The translations under genes were made by a program, and so were the position numbers. Positions 8,051 to 15,635 of a stretch of 37,175 nt of DNA are shown piece after piece. Position 1 is the stretch's first letter. Every line of letters begins with the position of its first letter. The notes below the pieces were generated by a model that saw only the letters and a program-made list of their open reading frames with translations, was not told the origin of the DNA and ran no database searches. This DNA is from Thermoplasmata archaeon (lineage in GTDB: Archaea > Thermoplasmatota > Thermoplasmata > UBA10834). The stretch lies in NCBI GenBank assembly GCA_021789945.1, contig JAJYIS010000007.1, forward strand, positions 1-37,175, given 5' to 3'.

Positions 8051-11000
8051 TCCTTCACCTCCTGCTTCGGCTTGTCGCCCTCAAGCGCGGCGTCGATCAT
8101 CGCGTAGATCTGCGTGTCCTTGTAGCCTTTCTGCGTCAGCGCGCCAGCGGGGCACGTGCCCACGCATGCGCCGCAGCCCTTGCACAGGCCGACATTGACC
8201 TCGACGATCTTCTTCTTGGGATCCTTCTTGTCCGCCACGACCTCGAGGGCCTTGTACTCGCAGACCGGGACGCACATCCCGCACCCGTCGCACAGTGTCT
8301 CGTCTATGCTCGCGACGATGCCTTCGGCCTCGAGGGTCTTCTTCGAGAGCACGGTCACCGCCCTCGCCGATGCCGCCAGCGCCTGGGCGATGCTCTCGTC
8401 AAGGAACTTCGGCCCGTGCGCCAGGCCTGCCAGGTAGATGCCTTCGGTCGCGAAGTCCACCGGCCGGAGCTTCATGTGCGCCTCCAGGAAGAACCCTTCC
8501 TTTGTCTGCGGGACCTTGCACATCGGTGCGAGCTTCCCCGCATCCTCCTGGGGCCTCGTGCCCGCCGCGAGGACGAGGTAGTCAGGCTTCATCTCGATGT
8601 TCTTGCCCGTGTCCTCGTCCTTCACCGATACCTCCAGCTTCCCGGCCTTCTCCTCGACCTTCGGCTTCTCCTTGTCCTCGAACCTGACGAACTTTACGCC
8701 CGCCTGGGAGGCTTCCTTGTAGTACTTCTCCCTGAACCCATAGGTCCTGATGTCACGGTAGAGCACCCAGACCTTTGCGTTCGGGTCCTTCTCCTTGATC
8801 TTCTTGGCGGCGCTCATCGTGCCCGTGCAGCACACGCGCGAGCAGTTGGGATGCTTGTCCTCCCTCGAGCCGACACACTGGATGAACACGTACTCGTTGC
8901 CCTTCGCCTCGCCCTTCGAGAGCTTGTCCTTGAACTCGAGCAGGGTCATGACGTTCTTGTTCTTCCCGTACAGGTACTCACCGACCGGCTTGTACTCCTC
9001 GCCCCCGATCGCGAGTATCACGGCGCCGTGCTCCATCTGCTCCCCGCTCTCGAGCGTGGTTTTGAAGTTCCCGACGTAGCCGTCTATGTTCTTGATCTTC
9101 GCGTTCATGTAGACCGTGATGTTCGGGTTGCTCGTGACCTGCTTGTCCAGCTGCTTCACGAACGCCACGGGGTCGTCCCCGGACGGCAGGAAGTGCAGCT
9201 TCAGGGCGTTCCCGCCGAGCTGCTTCTCGCGCTCGACCAGGTGGACCTTGAAGCCCTGCTTCGCGAGCTCGAGCGCCGCGGTCATGCCTGACACCCCGCC
9301 CCCGACCACGAGGGCCGACTGGTTGACGTTCAGCGTGAGGCTCTCGAGCGGCTCCAGGAGCCTGGACTTCGCGACCGCCATCCTGACCAGGTCCTTGGCC
9401 TTCTTGGTCGCGGCCTTCGGCTCGTGCATGTGTATCCAGGAGCACTGGTCCCTGATGTTCGCCATCTCGAACAGGTAGGCGTTCAGGCCGGCTTCCCGGA
9501 TGGTGTTCTGGAAGAGCGGCTCGTGGGTCCTGGGCGTGCAGCTCGCGACGACCACCCTGTTCAGCTTGTGCTCCTTTATCTTCTCCTTGATCTTCTCCTG
9601 GGTATCCTGGGAGCAAGTGTACAGGTTCTGCTCTGAGACGACCACGTTCGGCAGGGACTTGGCGTACTCCATGACCTCGGGGACGTTCACCACTCCGCCG
9701 ATGTTTATGCCGCAATGGCATACGAAGACGCCTATCCTCGGCTCCTGCCCCTCGACGTTCGTCTCCTTCGGGTACTCCTTCTTCGTCACGAGGGTGTTCC
9801 TCGCAGTGGCGACCTCGGTCCCCGCCTTCGCGGCGGCCCCCGACGCCTCGGCGACGGTCATCGGGATGTCCTTGGGCGCGGAGAACGCCCCGCTCACGAA
9901 TACCCCCGGCCGGGAGGTCTCGACGGGCGTGAACACGCCTGTCTGAGCGAACCCGTCCTCGTTCAGCTTGAACTTCATGATCCTGCTCAGGTTCTCGTTG
10001 TCCGCGGGCGGCCTCAGCCCGACCGCGAGCACGACCATGTTGAACTCCTCCTCCTTTGGCTCGCCGTTCTCGACGAACCTGATCTTGAGGTTGTTCGTCC
10101 TCGGGTCCTCGCTCACCGCTGCGACCCTGGACCTCACGTACCTGATGCCGTACTCGTTCTGGGCGCGGTTGTAGTACTCGTCGAACTCCTTGCCGAACGC
10201 GCGCATGTCCATGTAGAATATCGAGGGCTTGATGTTCCCCCCGTGCTCCTTCGCGATGATGGCCTCCTTGGTCGAGTACATGCAGCACACGCTCGAGCAG
10301 TACTCGTTCCCGCAGTGCTCGTCCCTCGAGCCCACGCACTGGATGAACGCGACCTTCTCGGGTATGTCACCATCGGAGGGCCTCAGCACGGTCCCCATGT
10401 ACGGGCCCGTGGCGGACAGTATCCTCTCGAACTCGATGCTCGTGACGACGTTCTTGTAGACGCCGTAGCCGTACTCCGTCTTGAGGCGGGCGTTGAACTC
10501 GTCGAAGCCGGGCGACACTATGATCGACCCGACCTTGATCTCAAGGACCTTCTCCTTCTGGTCGTAGTCCACCGCCTTGGCCTTGCACTCCTCGGAGCAG
10601 ATTCCGCACCCGATGCACCTGTCGGGGTCTATCGAGTACACGAGCGGCACCGCCTGCGGGTAGCGGACGTATATGGCCTTGCGCACCTTCGTGTTCTCGT
10701 CGTACTCGTTCGTGGTCTCGATGGGGCACTTCTGGGCGCAGCTCCCGCAGCCAGTGCACTTCGTCGGGTCCACCCTGAAGGCCTTCTGCTTCACCGTGAC
10801 GCTGAAGTTGCCCGCCTGGCCGTCGACTATCGCGACCTCGGCGTTCGTGATCAGGTCGATGTTGTGATGCCTGCCCGTCGCGACTAGCTTCGGGGCCATT
10901 ATGCACATCGCGCAGTCGTTGGTCGGGAACGTCTTGTCGAGCTGCGCCATCGTCCCGCCGATGCTCGGCTGCTTCTCGACCAGGTATACCTTGTACCCGG

Positions 11001-11082
11001 AGTCGGCCAGGTCTAGCGCGGACTGCATACCCGAGATGCCCCCGCCGACGACCATGACCGCCCCGATCTTGTCAGATGCCAT
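8047..11082 (-). CDS. hdrA: Double-module HdrA (fused), hydrogenase-proximal
   Basis: This 1011-residue flavoprotein equals an HdrA-like N-half joined to a full HdrA. N-half: FAD loop VVGGGISGM, the NDCAMCIMAPK motif, then two ferredoxin clusters (CTGCGSCAQKC; CIGCGICSEEC, spacing Cx2Cx2Cx3C) and a Cys-rich CVGSRDEHCG region. C-half from about residue 450: [17 protein letters not shown], a second FAD loop VVGGGVSGM, CVGSRED with NCSRVCC, and two C-terminal [4Fe-4S] sites (CDGCGMCVPVC, CKGCGACVGTC). HdrA is the known flavin bifurcation site of Hdr complexes. I prefer the ATG at 11082, where GGAGGTGA is six bases upstream, over the GTG at 11085. It overlaps the stop of the MvhD-winged-helix gene by one base. 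Whether one or both flavin sites bifurcate is inference. Confidence 0.93.
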   Translation of the reverse strand: MASDKIGAVMVVGGGISGMQSALDLADSGYKVYLVEKQPSIGGTMAQLDKTFPTNDCAMCIMAPKLVATGRHHNIDLITNAEVAIVDGQAGNFSVTVKQKAFRVDPTKCTGCGSCAQKCPIETTNEYDENTKVRKAIYVRYPQAVPLVYSIDPDRCIGCGICSEECKAKAVDYDQKEKVLEIKVGSIIVSPGFDEFNARLKTEYGYGVYKNVVTSIEFERILSATGPYMGTVLRPSDGDIPEKVAFIQCVGSRDEHCGNEYCSSVCCMYSTKEAIIAKEHGGNIKPSIFYMDMRAFGKEFDEYYNRAQNEYGIRYVRSRVAAVSEDPRTNNLKIRFVENGEPKEEEFNMVVLAVGLRPPADNENLSRIMKFKLNEDGFAQTGVFTPVETSRPGVFVSGAFSAPKDIPMTVAEASGAAAKAGTEVATARNTLVTKKEYPKETNVEGQEPRIGVFVCHCGINIGGVVNVPEVMEYAKSLPNVVVSEQNLYTCSQDTQEKIKEKIKEHKLNRVVVASCTPRTHEPLFQNTIREAGLNAYLFEMANIRDQCSWIHMHEPKAATKKAKDLVRMAVAKSRLLEPLESLTLNVNQSALVVGGGVSGMTAALELAKQGFKVHLVEREKQLGGNALKLHFLPSGDDPVAFVKQLDKQVTSNPNITVYMNAKIKNIDGYVGNFKTTLESGEQMEHGAVILAIGGEEYKPVGEYLYGKNKNVMTLLEFKDKLSKGEAKGNEYVFIQCVGSREDKHPNCSRVCCTGTMSAAKKIKEKDPNAKVWVLYRDIRTYGFREKYYKEASQAGVKFVRFEDKEKPKVEEKAGKLEVSVKDEDTGKNIEMKPDYLVLAAGTRPQEDAGKLAPMCKVPQTKEGFFLEAHMKLRPVDFATEGIYLAGLAHGPKFLDESIAQALAASARAVTVLSKKTLEAEGIVASIDETLCDGCGMCVPVCEYKALEVVADKKDPKKKIVEVNVGLCKGCGACVGTCPAGALTQKGYKDTQIYAMIDAALEGDKPKQEVKE

Positions 11083-11906
11083 CACTGCTCACCTCCGATC
11101 TCGATCGTCCTGTATGTTGGAGTGAACCCCTCCGGATGCTCCATGCTGATCAGGTTCTTCTGCCTCAGCACCACGATGTGCCTGAGGACCTTGTCCGTCG
11201 GGACCTCCATGATGCTCCCGAGCTCCTTGACCGACCTGGACTTCCCCTTCGCGAGCACGAGTATCAGGCTCCTCTCGAACTCGTCCATCGTAGCTACGTC
11301 GATCAGCTTCTCGAGCTCGGCCTTGTCCAGAGTATTCTTGTACACGTTGCCCTTCGTCTCGAGGTTGTACTCCTTGCCGACGAGCGCCCTGAGCCTGAAT
11401 GTCACCGACGCATCGTCGGCGGCCATGACCTTCGCCTTCGCCGCCTCCTGCTTCTTGACCGCGCTCGGCCCGAGCTTCCTGACATGGTCCGTGAACTCGG
11501 TGACGACCTTGCTGAACTTCTCTCCCTCGGACGCCGAGACCCACTCGAGCCTAAGCCTGCTCGGGTCCACGCCCGCGTCCTCGAGCAGCTTCTTCATCAG
11601 TCGCACGCGCTTCTCCGTGTAGAAGTTGCCGGATATGTAGTGGCAGTCGCCTATGTGGCACCCGCCCAGCAGTATGCCGTCCGCGCCCGCCTTGAACAGG
11701 TCGAGCACGATGTGCGGGCTGATCCTGGTCGAGCACATCACCCTCACGGTGCGTATGTTGGTCGGGTACTGGTACCTGCTCACGCCGCACAGGTCAGCGC
11801 CGGCGTACGAGCACCAGTTGCACAGGAACCCGACGATCTTCGGCTCCCATGACCCGGCCTTCTCGTCATGCTTCGCCTCGGATATCGCGTGCTGCGCTTC
11901 AGCCAT
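11082..11906 (-). CDS. MvhD fused to a C-terminal winged-helix domain
   Basis: Residues 20-145 are an MvhD domain with FLCNWC (the first of the usual paired cysteines is Leu28), VMCSTR (C58) and [10 protein letters not shown] (C83, C88), then the LRLEWVSASEGEKF segment. A Lys/Ala linker follows (about 150-165). Residues 207-272 look like a winged helix: EFERSLILVLAKG, then SVKELGSIMEVP and TDKVLRHIVVLRQKNLI as helix-turn-helix, and a closing beta wing. MvhD normally stops after about 140 residues. The tail could bind DNA, bind a partner, or act as a redox-linked regulator; this is inference. The gene lies three bases after the split hdrA C-half and overlaps the next hdrA, so it belongs to the same operon. 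Confidence 0.85.
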   Translation of the reverse strand: MAEAQHAISEAKHDEKAGSWEPKIVGFLCNWCSYAGADLCGVSRYQYPTNIRTVRVMCSTRISPHIVLDLFKAGADGILLGGCHIGDCHYISGNFYTEKRVRLMKKLLEDAGVDPSRLRLEWVSASEGEKFSKVVTEFTDHVRKLGPSAVKKQEAAKAKVMAADDASVTFRLRALVGKEYNLETKGNVYKNTLDKAELEKLIDVATMDEFERSLILVLAKGKSRSVKELGSIMEVPTDKVLRHIVVLRQKNLISMEHPEGFTPTYRTIEIGGEQ

Positions 11907-11909
11907 CTC

Positions 11910-13775
11910 TCACACCTCCTCGAGTGCCGCCCTGGACTCTGCCAGGAGCTGGGCGTCCGTGTAGTTGGTCATCGTGATCGCTCCCTCGGGGCAGGTCGCG
12001 CCGCAGCAGCCGCAGCCCTTGCACGCCGCGACTATCACCTCGGCGTAGCCCTTTTCGTTCTTCCTGAGCGCGCCGTACGGGCACACCTGTATGCAGGTCC
12101 CGCAGCCGGAGCACTTGGTCTCGTCCACGACCGAGGTGAGCGCCTCAGCCTGGACGTACCCCTTGGCCATCGGTATCGCGGCCCTCGAGGCTGCCGCCGA
12201 TGCCTGCGTGGCGCATTCCGTGATGTCCGCCGGACCCCTGCAGGTGCCGCAGACATAGATGCCGTCGGTCGCGAAATCGACCGGCCTGAGCTTGACGTGC
12301 GCCTCGAGGAAGAACCCTTCCTGGCCGAGCGGCACCTTTAGCATCTGCGAGAGCTCGCCCGCATCCGGCTGGCCGACGAGCGGCGTCGACAGCACGACCA
12401 TGTCCACCGGCATGGTCCTCTCGAGCTTCAGGGTCTCGTGGAAGTACGCGATCATCAGCTGGTTGCCTTCCATGTAGACCTTCGGCAGGTGGTCGGTCGT
12501 GTATCTCACGAACTTCACGCGCTTCTCCCTGGCCTTGTTGTAGGTGAGTTCGTGTTCGACGCCGTACGCCATGACGTCTCTGTTGAACACGGTGACCTCG
12601 ATCTTCTCAGAGGGCCCGAGCTTGACCTCCTCGGCCTCGCCCTCCTCACCCCTCTCCCTGCCGCGCCTCCTGCGCCTGCGCTCCATGATCTCGTCGGTCG
12701 CCTTCGTCTCGACGGGTATCTTCTCGACGACCGTGCCCGACTTCTCCATCAGGCCGAGCATGTTCTCGTAGTTGTCCACGATGTTGATGGCGTTCTTGAT
12801 CGCCACGTTGCAGCATATGCGCGAGCAGTAGGACTTGACCTGGCCCCTCGACCCGACGCACTGTATGAAAGCGACGTTCTTGAGCTTCGGGAGGGTCTTC
12901 TTCTTGCAGAGTATCTCGAACTCGGTCAGCGTCACGACGTTCGGGTACTGGTTGTAGCCGTACAGCCCCTCGGGGACGAACTCGAGCGCGCCCGTGGCTA
13001 TGACTATGGTGCCGACCTTGGCCTTCAGGTCCTCGGCGCCCTTCGTGCCGATGACGACCTCGTAGTTCCCGATGAACCCCTCGACGCCCTTGAGCTGCGA
13101 GTTCAGGTGCAGATGGATGTTCTTGTGCGCCTTGACCTTCTCGATCAGGGGCTTGATGGTCTCACTCGCGCTCTTCTCAGTGACATAGAGGTTGTTGAGG
13201 TTCCTGATGAACCCGCCCAGCTCTCCGTCCCTCTCCACAAGGTGTACGGGGAAGCCCATGTCGGCCATCGAGAGTGCGGCGGTCATTCCCGACACCCCGC
13301 CTCCGACCACTACGCTGGCCGGGGTGACCTCGACCTTCGCTTCCTCCTGCGGCTCGAGCAGGCGCGCCCTCGCGACCCCCATCCTGATGAGGTCCTTGGC
13401 CTTCTTCGACGCCTTGTCCTTCTCCTTCATGTGCACCCAGGAGCAGTGCTCCCGGATGTTGACGAATGTGAACATGTACTTGTTCAGGCCGGCGGACTCG
13501 CAGGTCGCCTGGAAGAGCGGCGCGTGCGTCCTCGGGGTGCAGCTGGCGACTATGACCCTGTTCAGGTCGTGCTTCCTTATGCCCTCCCTGATGCTCGCGA
13601 GGCCGTCCTCGGCGCATGTGTACAGGTTGTCGGTCGAGTAGACCACGTCCGGGAGCGTCTTCGCGTACTCCGCGACGCTCGGGACGTCCACGAACCCGCC
13701 TATGTTCGACCCGCAGTGGCACACGAACACCCCGATCCTGGGCTTCTCGTTCGCCGCAGCCTTCTTCTCGGCCAT
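11910..13775 (-). CDS. hdrA: HdrA, stand-alone C-half of split double HdrA
   Basis: This 621-residue protein corresponds to a canonical HdrA and to the C-half of the fused copies: VCHCG (residues 18-22), [15 protein letters not shown] loop VVGGGVSGM (156-164), CVGSRGQ with YCSRICC, and two C-terminal [4Fe-4S] sites (CSGCGTCIQVC at 555, CKGCGCCGATC at 585). Between the YCSRICC helix and the VFNRDVMAYG strand it carries an extra stretch of roughly 50 residues (about 335-393), including a run of Arg then Glu, absent from the two fused copies. The track start at 14189 is wrong: it overlaps the upstream gene, and MAEKK at 13775 lies five bases past that gene's stop, preceded by a G-rich binding site. 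Confidence 0.92.
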   Translation of the reverse strand: MAEKKAAANEKPRIGVFVCHCGSNIGGFVDVPSVAEYAKTLPDVVYSTDNLYTCAEDGLASIREGIRKHDLNRVIVASCTPRTHAPLFQATCESAGLNKYMFTFVNIREHCSWVHMKEKDKASKKAKDLIRMGVARARLLEPQEEAKVEVTPASVVVGGGVSGMTAALSMADMGFPVHLVERDGELGGFIRNLNNLYVTEKSASETIKPLIEKVKAHKNIHLHLNSQLKGVEGFIGNYEVVIGTKGAEDLKAKVGTIVIATGALEFVPEGLYGYNQYPNVVTLTEFEILCKKKTLPKLKNVAFIQCVGSRGQVKSYCSRICCNVAIKNAINIVDNYENMLGLMEKSGTVVEKIPVETKATDEIMERRRRRRGRERGEEGEAEEVKLGPSEKIEVTVFNRDVMAYGVEHELTYNKAREKRVKFVRYTTDHLPKVYMEGNQLMIAYFHETLKLERTMPVDMVVLSTPLVGQPDAGELSQMLKVPLGQEGFFLEAHVKLRPVDFATDGIYVCGTCRGPADITECATQASAAASRAAIPMAKGYVQAEALTSVVDETKCSGCGTCIQVCPYGALRKNEKGYAEVIVAACKGCGCCGATCPEGAITMTNYTDAQLLAESRAALEEV

Positions 13776-13780
13776 GTCGA

Positions 13781-15076
13781 TCACACCCCCGCCTGGACGA
13801 GCGTCTCGACGGCCTTCGCCGCCGCGCTCGAACCCTGGGCGACCGACTCCGGTATGTCCGCCGGACCGCCACAATATCCTGCCAGGTACACTCCCGGGAC
13901 GACGGTCCTTCCGTTCTCGAGTATCCTGTCCGTGGATTCGAGGAAGCCGAACTGGTCGAGCTTCAGGCCGAGTATCTTCGCGAGCTCGATCGTGTCCTTC
14001 CTCGGGATCAGAGTCGACGCGAGCACGACCATGTCGAACTCCTCTGACTGCTGCCTCCCGCCGACATCGTAGACGACTATCGGGTTGTGGTTCTCCGGGT
14101 TCTCTTGGACGGTCGCATCTGAGTTGACGTATCTGACGGCGTAGTCGCGCTTCGCGCGCTCGACGTACTCCCAAAAGCCCTTCGCGCACGCGCGCATGTC
14201 CTTGTAGAACACCGAGGACTCCATGTCGTCATGGTGCTCCCGGGCGAGCATCGCCTCCTTGGTCGAGTGCATGCAGCAGACAGCGCAGCAGTAAGGGTGC
14301 CCCACCTGAGGGTTCCTCGAGCCCACGCACTGTATGAAGGCCATCTTCTGGGGCCGCTTCTTGTCCGACCTGCGCTCGATGTGCCCGTGGGTCGGGCCAG
14401 CGGCGTTGATCATCCTCTCGTACTCCATCGCCGTGAAGACGTTCGGGTATCTCCCGTAGCCATACTCCGTGGACGTCGTCGGGTCCCAGACGTCGTAGCC
14501 CGTAGCGACGATGATCGCCCCGACCTCGACCTCCAGGACCTGGTCCTTCATCTCGTAGTCGATGGCCTCCCTCTTGCAGGCCTTCTTGCAGTTGCCGCAC
14601 TTGCCCTTGAGCGTCATGAGGCAGTGCTCCTTGTCGATCGTCATGACCCTCGGGACGGACTGCATCATCGGCATGTAGATGGCCTTCCTGACGCCCAGGC
14701 CCATCTCGAACTCGCTCGGCACCTTGACCGGACACTTCTCGAGGCACTCGCCGCAGCCTGTGCACTTCGACTCGTCCACATACCGGCTCTTCTTCAGCAC
14801 CTTGACCTTGAACGCCCCGGCCTTCCCCTCGACGCCCACGACCTCAGCGTACGTGATGACGTTCGTGTTGGGGTGGCTGAAGCAGTCGGCCATCTTCGGC
14901 GCCAGTATGCATATGGAACAGTCGTTCGTCGGGAACGTCTTGTCAAGCTGCGCCATCCTCCCGCCTATGCTGGGAGTCTTCTCGACCACGTGCACTATGA
15001 TCCCCTTGTCGGCCAGGTCGAGCGCCGCCTGTATCCCCGCGATCCCTCCACCAATAACCATCACAGACTTCTCCAT
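13781..15076 (-). CDS. HdrA-like N-half of split double HdrA (QmoA-like)
   Basis: This 431-residue protein matches the N-halves of the two fused HdrA proteins and resembles the small HdrA-like QmoA type. It has the FAD loop VIGGGIAGI, FPTNDCSICILAPK, a ferredoxin site CTGCGECLEKC, a second site with stretched spacing (Cx7Cx2Cx3C, CLMTLKGKCGNC then KKAC), and CVGSRNPQVGHPYCCAVCCM. It ends where the fused copies continue into their second module, followed after five bases by the gene for that module, so the pair is a split double HdrA. The ATG is preceded by AGGAAGGTG. A 150-base gap with a TATA-like element separates it from the Cys-rich gene, so it may also start its own transcript. Confidence 0.9.
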   Translation of the reverse strand: MEKSVMVIGGGIAGIQAALDLADKGIIVHVVEKTPSIGGRMAQLDKTFPTNDCSICILAPKMADCFSHPNTNVITYAEVVGVEGKAGAFKVKVLKKSRYVDESKCTGCGECLEKCPVKVPSEFEMGLGVRKAIYMPMMQSVPRVMTIDKEHCLMTLKGKCGNCKKACKREAIDYEMKDQVLEVEVGAIIVATGYDVWDPTTSTEYGYGRYPNVFTAMEYERMINAAGPTHGHIERRSDKKRPQKMAFIQCVGSRNPQVGHPYCCAVCCMHSTKEAMLAREHHDDMESSVFYKDMRACAKGFWEYVERAKRDYAVRYVNSDATVQENPENHNPIVVYDVGGRQQSEEFDMVVLASTLIPRKDTIELAKILGLKLDQFGFLESTDRILENGRTVVPGVYLAGYCGGPADIPESVAQGSSAAAKAVETLVQAGV

Positions 15077-15124
15077 TCAAACACCTTCCTGAAATTCGTC
15101 CCCTGTGTATCGTTCACTCTGATT

Positions 15125-15133
15125 CGATAAACC
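15125..15133 (-). promoter_or_regulatory. Possible internal promoter of the hdr-mvh cluster
   Basis: On the minus strand GGTTTATCG lies about 50 bases before the ATG at 15076. A start about 25 bases downstream would give a short leader containing AGGAAGGTG. The 154-base gap (15077-15230) is the only sizeable break inside the cluster. Confidence 0.4.
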
Positions 15134-15230
15134 TGGCTAGCGGTTTCCGTAAGCAATTCTTGGTTTTATGGGTTTCGTTTGGTCCCCGCCGAATATCCAT
15201 CATATTTCTCACCCTTATGTCCAATATCGT

Positions 15231-15635
15231 TCACCTCGATAGCAGACTTCGAACATCCCTGTCAGCTTTGACCTCTGTGACCTTCACGTTGAAAGGCTTC
15301 TTCTTCGCGTCCGTGGCGCCCCTCGCGAACCTCTGGCAGTTCGGGTATGTGCACGGGGAGCACTTCACGTCCTTGCACGACAGTTCGACCAGGAGTATCC
15401 TGTCCCTGGTGTCCTTCGGGGTCGTGATTGGCTTCTTGACCTCGAAAGTCTTTGTCATCCTGGTCTCAAAGGGTACCTTCTTGGGCGCTGTCCTCGCGAA
15501 CCTCTGGCAGTTCGGGTAAGTGCACGGGGAGCACTTCACGTCCTTGCACGACAGCTCCACCAGCAGGTATCTCTCCTCTCCCTTCGGCGTCTTCTCTTCC
15601 TGTGCTGTCATTCTATCTTTCTCTCCGGGGTTCAT
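15231..15635 (-). CDS. Small protein with duplicated Cys4 motif, unknown function
   Basis: I do not recognise this 134-residue protein. It contains two almost identical 24-residue blocks (about residues 24-47 and 81-104), each reading [15 protein letters not shown] then [10 protein letters not shown], giving Cx4Cx2Cx4C twice (C30, 35, 38, 43 and C87, 92, 95, 100). The rest is Lys/Thr-rich linker with no hydrophobic segment, so it should be cytoplasmic. Four close cysteines could hold a Zn ion or an Fe-S cluster; neither is shown. The ATG overlaps the stop of the MvhD-HdrD fusion gene in ATGA, which ties its expression to that protein; a second ATG at 15611 is possible. Position suggests a partner or assembly factor of the Hdr-type complex (inference). 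Confidence 0.75.
   Translation of the reverse strand: MNPGEKDRMTAQEEKTPKGEERYLLVELSCKDVKCSPCTYPNCQRFARTAPKKVPFETRMTKTFEVKKPITTPKDTRDRILLVELSCKDVKCSPCTYPNCQRFARGATDAKKKPFNVKVTEVKADRDVRSLLSR
15322..15398 (-). repeat. Internal repeat copy 2 of Cys4 block
   Basis: This encodes the second Cys4 block. Over a 62-base core (15322-15383) it differs from the other copy at one silent position only, then diverges toward the edge of the block. Confidence 0.9.
15493..15570 (-). repeat. Internal repeat copy 1 of Cys4 block
   Basis: This encodes the first Cys4 block and pairs with the copy at 15322-15398. The shared 62-base core (15493-15554) carries a single synonymous difference in the Thr codon of CTYPNC. 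Confidence 0.9.

Noticed and set aside
11910-14189. 759-residue version of the HdrA C-half
   Set aside because: The first 138 residues overlap the upstream HdrA N-half gene in another frame and are Arg-rich noise; MAEKK at 13775 starts five bases past that gene's stop.
15322-15570. CRISPR-like repeats
   Set aside because: There are only two copies, they encode a conserved protein block in frame, and no spacers or cas genes are present. No CRISPR array was seen elsewhere.
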